This document shows positions 1 through 11,145 of a stretch of 64,000 nt of DNA, piece by piece. A model generated the notes under the pieces. It worked only from the letters and a program-made list of their open reading frames with translations, made no database searches and was not told where the DNA came from. The translations under genes were made by a program, and so were the position numbers. This stretch comes from Plectrocnemia conspersa. Lineage: Eukaryota > Arthropoda > Insecta > Trichoptera > Polycentropodidae. Positions within the stretch are counted from its first letter, which is position 1. Each line of letters starts with the position of its first letter. Location of the stretch: NCBI GenBank assembly GCA_009617715.1, contig VTFK01000089.1, forward strand, positions 248,001-312,000. The letters run 5' to 3'.

Positions 1-1847
1 TACACACTAATTTATGAAATATTTTTAAGGAATGCCTTATTGCTTAATTGAGTTATATAATAATATACATATATAGTATGGAACCGTAACGAAATCATAT
101 TTGATTATTTTATTATTATTAATATTCATTAATTTCAGGTCGACATATATAATATATTGTAATATGATTACAATATGGTCAACACTCTAAGTTGGCGCCA
201 CCCTCTGCTTTGATGGAGAGCGGCGGTCACTTTGAAAGGTGATTGTTCCAAATTACGTGCATGTCGGGCATGGCTCGTGTGCTACTGCAGCGTTTTCAAT
301 TTTACGCCAATATGTTAATTCAAAGTCTTTACCTATTCAGCGAAAAGGTTACTACACGGCAGCGGGCAGAATTCGCCATTTGTATGCATATTTTTCGGGC
401 CATTGTTGACCGCTAAGCAATTATTCAAAGAAAACCCGTGGGGGCAAAACCGCGAAGCATTCAAAATCGTTTTCCTCGGTATTCAGAAACATTTGCCATT
501 TTTCTTTCTGCTGACTCTCCGAAACGTCACTCTACCGAAATACGCGACGTTAATAATTAACCGTGCAAAGGTTAAGTGCTGTTCGTACGCGTGCCTCGTA
601 AGCGGTCTAGAATTTTGCTTTAATTGACGTGTAATTACCGACAGGAGTCTATTTTCCGAACAATACCAGCTATTTGCGTAGAAGGGCGCAACGCAGGAAA
701 GCAAATAACTGTTGTTTGTGCGTCATCCTACATCTAATTTCACTATTGTGTTTATGAGGGATATTCGGATTTTCTTAAGCATTTAGTTTGGAATTTAAAT
801 CTTACGCCTACTTTTTTTTTATGAAATCCAACTCGTGTCAAAAAACAATATAGACACGAGTTTCATAAATAACAAATCCAAACACTTTTAAGCATTGTTC
901 ATAAAATTCATTGATCAACACTTTAATAAAGAACATAAAGAACGATGACTCAAATATTCGCCATTGCAAAACTATTTTTAAGAACCGCTAATGAGTCATT
1001 CAATATCGGTAAAAATGATATAGATACATATAGTTTACATATATTTGATGTAATCATAATTTTTGTATATAATAATTTGCCTCGATTTTACGAAAATATT
1101 AGGACATGATATTTTCATTAAAAACAGTTGTCAGTTGTACATAAACTTAACACTCGAATTTTCAGTGGCCTGCAAAGTGTTAACCTTTAGAAGTCCAAAG
1201 GCATGTATGTCATGCCCAAAATGCTTTTACCATTACAGTCCAAAGGCATCTATGTCATGCCCAGTATATTTTCTATTTTTTAAGCCATTTTAATTGTTTT
1301 GATGATAAAATTTCCAGTATTTTATTTAATTAGTTACTCATACTTCTATTCATAAATATATTACGGTAAAAATATTTAGTAGCTTCTAACTATTTTATGT
1401 GGAATTTTTAAATTACTAAAAATTAGTCGTAAAATCTGATAATCCATAAATAGATTTTGGATAAAAAATTTTGACCAGTATGTACCAGCCACTTTTACAA
1501 TACATTAACGTAAATATTTTCTTTGAATAAATTAAATTATTGCTTTTAATTCAACTCAATATTTAGACAATATATTCTGAGAGCATTCAATTCCGAATCG
1601 TGGAATTGATGTTAACGAATCAGTTGTCATATATTTATAATTTTATGCCCTATTATAGGTCTATAAAGTGGCTGAATGAATTATTTTAATCAAGAGTAGT
1701 CCTTCAGATGTACGATAGATTTTTGCGCTACATTTATGCTGAAGGATATCATATATAAATGTTGATCCAATTTCAGTTTCCTAACTTTTTTAATAAAATG
1801 TCAGAATAATAAAAAATATTTTTTTGTATTATTCGGACACTTGATGT
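1..1847. other. AT-rich sequence without a recognised gene
   Basis: No coding exon is supported here. The block around 190-680 is less AT-rich than its surroundings and could be an exon or promoter remnant, but I found no conserved reading frame in it. A 30-odd bp near-duplicate occurs at about 1190-1224 and 1238-1270, both copies reading approximately gtccaaaggcat..tatgtcatgccca. The rest is simple AT-rich DNA. Confidence 0.5.
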
Positions 1848-1855
1848 ATTTCATT

Positions 1856-2519
1856 TAGGGATTCCAATCCCGGGCCAAAATTTTGATCCCGGGATTTCGG
1901 TATTGCAATTAGTCGATCCCGGGATCCCGGGACCAGTCCCGGGATAATTTTAATGTTATTTTATCGATAAAAATAATTTAAAATGAATAATACAATATAT
2001 TTTTATATCTGTTTTTTATAACGGACAATGTATAAAGTACGTATAATTTAGTCTTGGACTTAAAATAGAAAATAATATAATAAAAATAAAAAAGGAAAGG
2101 TCTTATATATTTATTTGAGAAGAAAAAAATGAACTTTTGACAATTTATGTACATACCTATGTACATTCATAGACACAATTAATTGAAAACATTATTTTGA
2201 ATAAAATTCACGAAGTAACATCAAAGCATCAAGTGTTTTATCATTTAGCCTTGATCTGATTTTGGTTCCTAAGCAGCCTGCTGCTGAAAAAGCACGTTCA
2301 GACTCACAGCCTCAAAGATTCACAGATGACACGTGCAACTCGCGCAAGTTTGTACACGAAATTGAACGATGTTGTCAATAATAATTCGATTGTGCTTGAT
2401 AAATCAACCAATCAGAAAAATTCGGGATTATGTTTTATAATCCCGGGACTCATCGGGTATTGAAAATCGTTCGGGATCCCGGGATCCCGGGATTCGGGAT
2501 CCCGGGATTGGAATCCCTA
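1856..2519 (-). mobile_element. Non-autonomous hAT element, copy 1 (664 bp), with 8-bp target site duplication
   Basis: The terminal inverted repeats begin tagggattccaatcccggg and are flanked by the exact 8-bp direct repeat atttcatt (1848-1855 and 2520-2527), the hAT signature. Both ends carry repeated palindromic tcccggga/gggatcccggg motifs, which are candidate subterminal transposase-binding sites. On the minus strand at about 2190-2312 a fragment reads SERAFSAAG, TKIRSRLND, then TLDALMLLREF. This is the conserved C-terminal dimerisation domain of hAT transposases. A TGA lies a few codons upstream and no catalytic domain remains, so this is an internally deleted derivative. It is nearly identical to the copy at 63310-63954 but has one extra subterminal palindrome unit of about 15 bp. 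Confidence 0.93.
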
Positions 2520-2619
2520 ATTTCATTAATTATGAAAATAATATTAATAAAATGGCCGCCTCTGGACCTTTTGCATCATAACTTTTCCGTACATTTCGGG
2601 AGGTATCTCGTCTATAACT

Positions 2620-3179
2620 AGGTTTAATAAAATACTATGCATCTTAATGAAATGTAAATATTAAAAAAAAAAACGGCATTTCAATCAAATTATATCGGAG
2701 TATATTTTTACCAGTGAAAATATAATTTATCTGGAAGGTGCTAGTAAAATTACGTGATTTAAAATTTTCTATACGTAATAATATATAAATTTACGTACTT
2801 ATCATTTTTTATTCACAAGCGATGTATAAATGTTACAGAGAATGGGAATTTTTCAGTGAAGTTATATTTTCACTAAAAAAGTCTCACCAGTAGATATATA
2901 TTTTTACTAGCGAAAATATAATTTAAATGATATGCACTAGTGAAATTATAAGCATAATGCTCTAAAATGCCCATGAAACTCTAACCTAACGTAATGAAAA
3001 TTCTAAAACTAATTATAGTTTTAGAACTTTTATTAGAACATGTCTAAAATATTTATTTTAGGGGAAATAAGCGGAAGAATAAGTACGGCCAGATGTCGCA
3101 TCTCGCATATTACTTTATAGTTTGGCTTCACTTCGATATTACACTATGTTTTAAAAATATGATAGCTATTCTTACCGTC
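2620..3179 (+). repeat. Dispersed repeat family A, left part, interrupted by a hAT insertion
   Basis: Contains two diverged units built around the phrase accagt(g/a)..atatatttt.actag(t/c)gaaaatataatt (about 2690-2765 and 2850-2955). Related units recur at about 15060-15200, 34480-34620 (inverted), 53160-53280 and 58810-58920. The segment 3100-3187 closely matches 59130-59185. The repeat resumes at 5284 after the hAT element. No coding content was recognised; it is probably an old non-autonomous transposon. Confidence 0.7.
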
Positions 3180-3187
3180 ATTACTAC
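3180..3187. repeat. Left 8-bp target site duplication of hAT element
   Basis: The sequence attactac is repeated exactly at 5284-5291 on the other side of the element. A single copy is present at the related empty site 59178-59185. Confidence 0.93.
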
Positions 3188-3399
3188 CAACGTTCCCTCT
3201 AAGCTGCGTGCGTAATCGCGTAGTAGTTTTGAAAGTCCCTCGCAGTTATCAGCTAGTACGCACTCCAGAAATCATCAGAAGAAACAAAAATTACTATTTG
3301 AATTTTCTGAAATAAAAACAAAAATAAAATTTAAGAATATCATCAATTGCGAATGTAGTCACCAATGCTGACTCACCATTTATTTTTGCTTATTAGCAT

Positions 3400-3790
3400 A
3401 AAGTCTAATGCTTCCACTTCACTCTCCGAAAGTAGGCGACAGTTGGCCAAGGACGGGAAATATAATGTGAAAATTCGGGCTTACTTCGGTCGAGCTCGGT
3501 TGTCCCCGCGCTAAAATCTCTCGCAAGTTCTCCGAGGTCACCGCGAACGGGAGGTAAACTGGGGGTAATTTTGGTCGAGGCGGCCGACTTCGTCGCCTCC
3601 AAAAATTCCCTCGCTTTCCGAAAGTAACCCGAAGACGCTTCGAGCGCGAGCGGCGAGATACTTTCCTTTCGCTCTCGCGTGACGAGAGAGAGATAGAGAT
3701 GGTTTATCGCAAACTGAGATAGAACGATTCAATTTTAATATGGGCGTCTTCACGATCGCGCCACTGTTTGGTATTTTGCCCGATCTGGAC
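3400..3790. other. GC-rich patch inside the hAT element
   Basis: This 0.4-kb block is far richer in G+C than its surroundings and contains no long ORF with recognisable similarity. It lies between the left end of the hAT element and the tandem duplication. It could be the transposon's own promoter or leader, a captured host fragment, or a nested insertion. No further assignment is justified. Confidence 0.4.
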
Positions 3791-3887
3791 GGCCAAAATT
3801 ATTTCACCACTTTAGTTGATTCCATAAGTGCTCTTAGTCAAATATATAATATTATAAGTGCTAAAAAAAATACAATTATTTAAAGTA

Positions 3888-4413
3888 TTTCTTTAATTGT
3901 AGGCCCGAGGAATAGGAATTCCGTGTTGAACGGTCGTGCGAATTTCGCCGCGTAGCGTAAAACAAAATTGTATATGTCACAAATTTGCTTTTTTTATTAA
4001 GAAAAGTATTTGACTAGCATTTTATCATACTCGGTATCGTTTTTTTAAATATGTATATATTTAGTCATTCCAAACAAATTTTTATTTTATTTCATTAGTA
4101 CGCGATCCACAATTTGACGTTTACTGATTTTACCACGGTAACCATATTATTAAAAAATTACAATCATTACAAAACTGTATTTTAAATTTGACGTTAACAT
4201 TTCTTTAATTGTAGGCCCGAGGAAGAGGAATTCCGTGTTTAACGGCCGTGCGTAGCGTAATAAAAAAATTTAGCCGCGTAGCGTAAAAAAAAAAATTGTA
4301 TATGTCACAAATTTGCTGTTTTATATTAAGAAAAAGTATTTGACTAGCATTTTATCATACCCGGTATCGTTTTTTTTTAAATATGTGTATATTTGGTGAT
4401 TCTGAACAAATTT
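3888..4413 (+). repeat. 312-bp tandem duplication within hAT element
   Basis: Two adjacent copies start with tttctttaattgtaggccc at 3888 and 4200. Both continue through attccgtgtt, the gccgcgtagcgtaa segment, atatgtcacaaatttgct and agtatttgactagcatttta to caaatttttа-like endings near 4088 and 4413. They differ by scattered substitutions and small indels, so the duplication is not recent. Confidence 0.85.
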
Positions 4414-5283
4414 TTAGGTCGTAACTTTCGCGACTAAGCCCCGTCCCATTTTTAAGAATAATACATTTTTAAGGTATGCAATGTGTTAAAACCGCAAAAA
4501 TCCGCAGTCAATTTTGCATGTATCATAAAGAGAAAGACCTAAGCTATATATTGTATATAAAATCTCAATTCAGCAAATTGACTTTCCATACTTTTCCTTT
4601 AAAAATAATAGAAATTATTCATTAGTTGCACACTTGAACGTTTCCTGTTTATTATTTATTAGTGACAGTGAAGCAATTCAATCTCAAACAATTTTTAGAT
4701 GCAAAATTCTCGGGCTAATTTTTGATTATCGCACTAATACGAATGATATATTTTGTAAAATTTGCAGTCAATCGAATTCTAAAGGGGAATTTACCACTGA
4801 TAATAAATGAACCGATTGAAAATTAGACTATTTAAAGCGACACATAAAAAATGGGAGAATTTTAAGAATAGAATTTAACACATAAGAGCAGACAAAAACA
4901 TGATCAAAATTTTAATCGATAATGTTATTTTAGCAATTACCATAAATTCTTCTATGCTCTCCGTGCAAAATATCATGATATCAAAATATTAAAATATCAT
5001 TTCCGTGCAAATGATCATGTTGGTAAATATATTAAAATTCCTGATTCATGGCGCAGCAAAAATTATGCATTCAAATTTGTTAAATGTATCAATACGGTTT
5101 TGCATAAAGAGAGCATGGATGAAATAAGAACATCTTTATTTCATTAGATGAAAGCACTGATATTTCCGTGGAAAAAATTGATATTATACATGAAATATAA
5201 ACCAGTTTCTGAATTATGTTACAAAGAACATTTACCGGAATTAATAATTAAATTCCGGTAAATGTTGTTTAGAGGGAACGTTG

Positions 5284-5385
5284 ATTACTACAGACATATA
5301 ATATAAGAGTATTGGTTGAAGTATATTCAAACCCAATTTTGGTCAATAGGAGGCACAAAAACAATAATAATATCTAATATTTTTT
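5284..5385 (+). repeat. Dispersed repeat family A, right part after the hAT insertion
   Basis: The stretch with atattcaaacccaattttggtc and aataggaggc..aaaaacaa matches 59215-59260, where the same family continues uninterrupted. It begins with the second copy of the attactac duplication and ends at the 3' side of the LINE. Confidence 0.75.
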
Positions 5386-5505
5386 CGCAGTTTCTAGACT
5401 TAAGTCTCTCACCTGCTTGACGAGGATTGGTGTCTGTGTGTGTTAACACGCATCACCTTTTAATTATTATTTTATTTATTAGAGTTTAAGAAATATTAAC
5501 TGGAA

Positions 5506-8185
5506 TTAATCAAACAAATCAGCTATTAAGCCATTTGCATGATTTTGTATTCGTTCGCGGTGTCTATTATTAAGCCTTTCGAAATGATTTTTAAGTGTGT
5601 CTATTTTTAGATCCTGATGCAACATCGAATTGCGAACATACCAAGGAGCGTTTGCTGCGATTCTCAGTGAAATATTCTGCTGGGCTTGTAATTTTGAGGG
5701 TATTTGCGAGTATTTATAATGTATCCCACACAGGGGATGCATAAGACATTGCGGGTCTGATTATTGCTTTATAAATTAGCAGTTTATTTTTTTATACTTA
5801 GTTTACTTTTGCGGCAAAGAAGGGGTAAAGCTTAGCTCTTGTGTATTTAACTCGATGAATTAGAGTGTCTATGTGTGGTTTCCACGAAAGTTTAGAGTCT
5901 AAGGTAAGACCTAAGTATTTGGCCTTATTATGCCATTCTATCGGTTTATTATACATTTTAATTTTGGCTAAATTTTCTATAGCAAAGGCTTTTTTTTCTT
6001 CTAAAGAGAACATTACTGCGACGCTTTTAGTGGATTTGCAGTGACCAGCCATTTGTCGAACCATTTTTTTCAATATTTTTTATTTTATTTTGAAGTTTAA
6101 TTACCGCTCGATGAGGATTTTTTTTATAGGTACACAAAATAGCTGTATCATCAGCGAATAGAGCAGTTATGTCGTTACCGCGGTGCTTGGTTGGAAAGTC
6201 GCTCGTAAATATAGTGAATAATAAAAGGACCCAGTATTGAACCTTGGGGCACTCCAGCAGTTATAGGTCTGGGATTTGACAAATGATTTTCAAGTTTTAT
6301 GTTGAAATTTCTCCCATTTAAAAAAAAGAGTTGATTAGTTTAATTAAATTAGCAGGGAATTTGAAATGTATTAGTTTGAATATGATGCCTGTGTGCCAGA
6401 CACGATCGAAGGCTTTGGCGATGTCCAGGAACACTACTCCAGTGGACATTCTCTTGTCAAAGCCCTTTGGATATGTTTCACCACTCGATGAAGTTGATCA
6501 GTAGCAGAGTGTGCGTTTCTAAAGCCGAACTGTTCGTCGGGCAAGATTTTATTTTCTTTAACATGAACTAATAATTTGGCTTGAATAATTTTTCGTAAAT
6601 TTTGCTTGCAGCGGGTAGCAAACTTATAGGTCGGTAACTAGAGGCTAATGAAGGGTCTGTTCCCGGTTTGCGAAGGATTATTACGTTTGCTTGTTTCCAC
6701 ACCGTCGGGAAGTATAGGCACTCGAGAGAAGAATTAATTATATTTAAAAAATAATTGATGGCACTTGGGGGGAGGATTTTGAGAGCTTTATTTGGTATGG
6801 AATCATTGCCGGGTGCTTTTCGATTAGGAAGTAGACGGATGATGTTTTCTAGTTCAGGTAGTGTAATTTTTATATCAATATTAGTATCCACTGTTTTTTC
6901 AAAAAAGGATTTTAGGCACTTTTCTGTTTTATTTTTAAATTTACGTTTAAGTTTACTTAAATCGACCGAGCATTGATTTTGAAGACTGTCCGCTATAGTT
7001 TCGCACTTTTCTTCAACTGTATATACAAAGTTACCCGTTATTGTTTTAATTTTACATATGCCAGTGGATTCGCGGCGAAGAATTTTTGAAGTGTTCCAAA
7101 GTGAATTATCTTCAGGTTTTAGATCTCTTAATTTGGTTTCCCAAGTAGTATTATTATGTTCAGCAATAGCGATTCTAATTTCTTTTGTAATTTGTTAAGT
7201 TGTCTTTTAACCGATTTTTCGTGATAATTTTGCCAAAGATGTCTTAAATGATTCTTTTCTCTAATTAATTCTTTAATTTCTTTGGGTAGGGGGTCATGTT
7301 TATTAATTTTGTTTTTAACGGTGCACCGTTCAATTGAAGATTTAATCACTTTGTTAAATTCGATTATTTCATCGTCGATATCAGTTTCAGTTCTTAAGAT
7401 GTTGATACCAGGAAGGGATTTCTCAACGAAGTAGGGGAAGAAGTCCCATAGTATTTTATGCGATTGTGGGGCTGGATTATTATTTCTTAGATTAATTTCA
7501 AGCGTGAATATTACCGGGTTGTGGTCTGATGCGAGACTATTATGGACTTCTATTTCACACGCGGGCAGATCTTTGCAGATGGCAATGTCTAATATGTCCG
7601 AGCCTCCGCGAGTAGAGAAATGAGTTGGCACGGACGGTATTTCTAAGTGTATGTTACTATGAGAAATGTCATTAACAAAATTATTCAAAGTTCTACCGTT
7701 GCGATTGGTAGCTCGGCAATTCCAATCTTTATGTTTGGAGTTAAAATCACCTGCGGCAAATATGGGTTGTGAATAATTAAACAGTGATTTAATATCTTCT
7801 ATGGGATATTTTGGTGTGGGAGGAGTGTAAACGGAATGTATTATGACTGGAGAATGCTCATCGGTTTTAATTTCTATACTCGTTACTTCTAATTGCGCGT
7901 ACGCGTTTATTTTCGTTTCATTATGTTTTATATTATTTTTTTAATATATACTGCTGTTCCGCCGCCAGCGCCTAATAATCTATCCGTGCGGTAAGTTGTA
8001 AAATTGGCAAAGTTAATTTTTATCGAGTTCTTTAAGTGTGTCTCGGAGATAAGAGCAATATCTATATTTTGATCTAATAAAAATTGATGGAGTTCACTTT
8101 TCTTATCACGTAGGCCATTTGCGTTCCAGGCCATTATTCTTAGTATTTTACGATTTGGGTTTTTAATGTCATTAGGATTAGTCAT
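5506..8185 (-). pseudogene. LINE ORF2: endonuclease and reverse transcriptase, frameshifted
   Basis: The frame opens at 8185 with ILRIMAWNANGL, the start of an EEP endonuclease. Further endonuclease motifs are SETH, GDFNSKHKDWNCR (near 7735) and SDHNPV (near 7525). The reverse transcriptase follows: RKAPGNDSIPNKAL (near 6815), SYRPISLLPAASKIYEKL (near 6600), GVPQGSILGPL (near 6250) and the catalytic FADD box at 6147-6158. A C-terminal segment with YLGLTLDSKLSWKPHI lies near 5900 and the ORF ends at 5506. A 1-nt shift between GVPQGSILGP and FADD, a shift near 7928 and other breaks make it a pseudogene. Jockey-clade assignment follows from the ORF1 type and the domain order. Confidence 0.93.
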
Positions 8186-8282
8186 AGGGGCTTTTTTTTT
8201 TAAGTTAATTTCTATATTTTTGTTCGCGAGTTTACTCTCGGTCTTAGGATTATTATTATACTATTGTTATATAAGTCGTACT

Positions 8283-9720
8283 TCATTGATTTATGTTAAT
8301 TAAGTGTTTAGTTATAAGCGCTTGTATTTGCTGCTGCATTTCAATTATAGTTTTAACTATATTAATATCCTGTAGTGGTGCTGGGGTATTTTCTACTGGT
8401 TCAATAGGTACGGACTGAGTGGTCGGTATTTCAGAGTTTAGGGACTGTGAATATGTCTTTTGATTTTTTGTATTATCATTTTTTTTACTGTTTTTTGTTT
8501 TAAAGAATTCACTTTTTTTATTATTAGGATTTTTAATGCATCCGCCATAGCTAGCAGGGTGTTTACCACCGCAATTACCACATAGTGGGTTATCTGTTTT
8601 ATTACCGTGTGGACATTCTAATGCCACATGAGGGCCTGCACACTTAACACAAACTGGTGCTGCCCTGCAATTCACAGCAGCATGTCCAAAGACTTGACAG
8701 CGGTGGCACTGTAAAGTATTTTTTGGTTTATTTTGAATTTCGATTGAAACTTTTTTGATGTAACAAATGGGTTAAATTATATATATTTTTATTTTGCTCA
8801 CTTTTTTTTTTTTAATGAAATGGCAAACAATAACATCGGCTGGTTGGTAGTTTTATTTATTAATTGATGAACATGGAGTACATCGAAATTTAAACGAATT
8901 AATTCTTCTTTTATTTCATCTATTGTGAAGTTGGAATTTAATCCTCGAATTATAACGCGCAGAGGCTTATCTTCGGGCAATGTATAGGAGAAGAATGAGA
9001 ATTTACGTTCGTCCAAGACTTTTGTAATTTTTTCTAAAGAGCTCTATAGTAGGTGCAATTATTTTTTACATTGTTTGGTTTTGAACCGAGGTAAATAAAA
9101 GACCGTTGTTTAATAGGGTCTGACGAGCCGCTTTAAAGTCGGAGGGTTTATTAAGAACAATCGGAGGAATTGATTCCTTTTTAGTTTCGACTGTTTGTTG
9201 AATTGTCACGGGCTCGATTGAGCGAACAATTTCGGAAACATCAGACATTTCCGGAGAATTTGGGCGTGGTCTCTTTTTAACTGGGGGGGCTTTTCTACTA
9301 CTTTAGGAGCTGCAATTTGCGATGTAGTAGTCGCAGGATCGGATAAGTTATTTTTTAATGTTAATTGGCGATTGGTTAGTACGAGTTTTAACGTTAGTTG
9401 GCAATTGGTTAGTAGGAGTTTTAACGTTAGTTGGCGATTGGTTAGTAGGAATTTTAACTTTAGTTGGCGATTGGTTAGTAGTATGTTTTTTTAGTTTTAA
9501 TTTTTTTTCGGAGATCTTCCATCTCCTTTTCTAAACTAATCCTAAGGCGCCGTTCCTCAAGGAGTTCATGGCGCAAGGCTTCCATTTCTTTTTTAAGGTA
9601 ATTAATCGATACATGGTCACTCACCTGCCCGGTGTCCATAATAATGGAATCGGACGATGTTTTACCAGTCGACATGTCGTAGCTTGCGAAGGCGGCTGGT
9701 GAGTCAGCGGGAATTCCCAC
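8283..9720 (-). pseudogene. LINE ORF1: gag-like nucleic-acid-binding protein, frameshifted
   Basis: The start at 9720 (MGIPADSPAAF) leads into a charged, coiled-coil-like segment (MEALRHELLEERR). A tandem 11-residue repeat PTNQSPTNVKT is then encoded at about 9356-9480. A PRE_C2HC-type segment (KPLRVIIRGLNSNFTIDEIKEEL is split here as KPLRVIIRGLNS then FTIDEIKEEL) lies near 8880-8960. Three zinc knuckles of CX2CX4HX4C type follow near 8570-8715: CHRCQVFGHAAVNC, CVKCAGPHVALEC and CGNCGGKHPASYGGC. This combination is typical of Jockey ORF1 proteins, which package LINE RNA. At least two frameshifts interrupt the frame. Confidence 0.9.
9356..9480 (-). repeat. 33-bp minisatellite inside LINE ORF1
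   Basis: About four copies of a 33-bp unit (plus-strand core gttggcgattggttagta) lie head to tail. On the minus strand each encodes an 11-residue PTNQSPTNVKT-like unit, so the expansion keeps the ORF1 frame. Confidence 0.9.
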
Positions 9721-10194
9721 TTTTTATCACAAACACTAGTTATCAGAGTGACAGATAGCGCGCGCGACTAACTCGGTCGAATGCCAAAGCAAGACTCCGG
9801 AAACAGTTGAAACGACATTCCTGCATTTGACACTTTGAACACGCGTGATTATTGACAGCTGTCTGATTTACAATGCTGCCAACATAGGAAGCTCGCATTG
9901 AATTACTCTGTATAATGGCCATTATCCATTTCAATAACATATTTTTTAAGAAGGAAGATATTTTTTTAAATATAATTTTTCCACATTAAAAAAATTAAAT
10001 ATTTATCATGAATTGAAAATGATTTTTTTGATTGGTTGAATCTTGATTAACATATTTTAGAGTAATTTTTTTAATAGTTTATATACATTCATTAATGAAT
10101 TTGCTATACAACTAACAACCTACAATGCAAAAGATAGTCTGTGATGACATTGCAATATAAATCGTTTTCAGCAAATACAATTATTAATATCCGT

Positions 10195-10380
10195 ATTTCT
10201 AATGACACTCCTAAGACTAGAATGTAAGGAGTATATATCAGTGGAGAAATCATAAATAGCATTCTATACGCAGATGACACGGTTATTCTTACATAAAGTG
10301 CCGAAGACCTTCAATCTGTATTGAATACTTCAGTTGATACCTGTGAGAAGTGGAGTCTATAAATAAACTAAAGACCAAAG
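10195..10380 (+). pseudogene. LINE reverse transcriptase fragment (YADD region)
   Basis: The plus-strand frame reads GEIINSILYADDTVIL, then SAEDLQSVLNTSVDTCEKWS after one stop. YADD is the catalytic box of reverse transcriptases, and the following helix is typical of LINE polymerases. It is a short isolated relic with stops, clearly a different element from the Jockey copy at 5-10 kb. Confidence 0.8.
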
Positions 10381-10590
10381 TCACACCTAACACTGACTTA
10401 TTAGAGGAGTATAGATAAATGTGACATATAGAATCAATACCAGACATATCCATTAATTATATTTTTTTTACTCTATGCAGAAATGTTAAGCAAATGCTTT
10501 GATAATATACTCAAAAATATATTATTATAATTGATATGATATATCATATAATACATATTAGATTCATATAATATAGAAAAAATTTTTTTC

Positions 10591-10650
10591 TTATCATAGT
10601 GATGTATTATGTACATATATACTATGTACATACATATATCACTATGATAA
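10591..10650. repeat. Inverted repeat able to form a hairpin
   Basis: ttatcatagtgat at 10591-10603 is the exact reverse complement of atcactatgataa at 10638-10650. The AT-rich middle (gtacatata/tactatgtac) can also pair. It is probably a small MITE or cruciform-prone AT repeat; no RNA function is supported. Confidence 0.7.
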
Positions 10651-11145
10651 TAAAAACAAAAAGATATTTTTATATTTAATTATATTAACCACAGTCAAAT
10701 TTTGTGTAAATATATTTAATCCAAAATGATATAATAGTCACCCTTTTAAATTTGTAAACTGTGAAATTGCGTTAATTAACTACATTCAGTTTTAAACGCT
10801 ATTTTAATTCATCCCAAACGGTGTACATACTTCCGTATTATCATACTTCCGCCAGTTTTTGTTTGAACAACGGATGTATAATATTACGCGATAAAGCCCT
10901 TTTCCGGTTTACCTTTTTCAGTATAATTTGCATAAAATACATATTATAAAACTATACAGCCATACAATAGCGTAGACTGAAATCGACTCTTGTATCTATA
11001 GTATCGTCTTTAAAACTTTACTGTATTTGTTTCCACCTTGCTTCGAACAAAGTTTACGGATGAAATTTTCATTTAATGTAGTATATTGTTGCAAGAAGGA
11101 GCAATCGATTACAATATCCTTATCGCTGTGTTTTTTTCTTTGTAG

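Larger units (their letters stand above)
3188..5283 (+). mobile_element. Decayed hAT transposon (2.1 kb) with 15-bp perfect terminal inverted repeats
   Basis: The ends are caacgttccctctaa and its exact reverse complement, flanked by the 8-bp duplication attactac. A relic transposase reads on the plus strand. CKIC at 4754-4765 followed by KRHIK near 4835-4849 resembles a BED zinc finger, although the second zinc histidine is missing. LDESTDISVEK at 5144-5176 is the conserved early catalytic-domain motif of hAT transposases and is in the same frame as the BED remnant. Stops such as TGA and TAA interrupt the frame, so the protein is dead. The interior also holds a GC-rich patch (3400-3790) and a 312-bp tandem duplication (3888-4413). 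Confidence 0.93.
5385..9870 (-). mobile_element. Jockey-clade non-LTR retrotransposon (LINE), nearly full length
   Basis: Read on the minus strand, this contains in order: a 5' leader, an ORF1 with a coiled-coil-like N-terminus and three zinc knuckles, and an ORF2 with an apurinic-type endonuclease and a reverse transcriptase. This is the layout of Jockey-clade LINEs. The 3' end lies near 5385, where an A-rich tail appears as a T-run on the plus strand; the exact ends and a target duplication were not resolved. Several frameshifts break both ORFs, so this copy is inactive. Long stretches of intact frame suggest it is not very old. Confidence 0.92.
9871..11145. other. AT-rich intron or intergenic sequence with a LINE fragment and a hairpin
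   Basis: Lies upstream of the first recognised sulfotransferase exon and ends in a pyrimidine-rich splice acceptor (tttttttctttgtag, 11131-11145). It is therefore at least partly the preceding intron of that gene. Apart from the LINE remnant at 10195-10380 and the hairpin at 10591-10650 nothing was recognised. Confidence 0.6.

Noticed and set aside
2430..2621. 63-codon plus-strand frame at the hAT end
   Set aside because: It is formed by the terminal palindromes of the hAT element and runs past its end.
9743..9940. 65-codon minus-strand frame at the LINE 5' end
   Set aside because: Lies in the untranslated leader of the LINE and carries no ORF1 motif.
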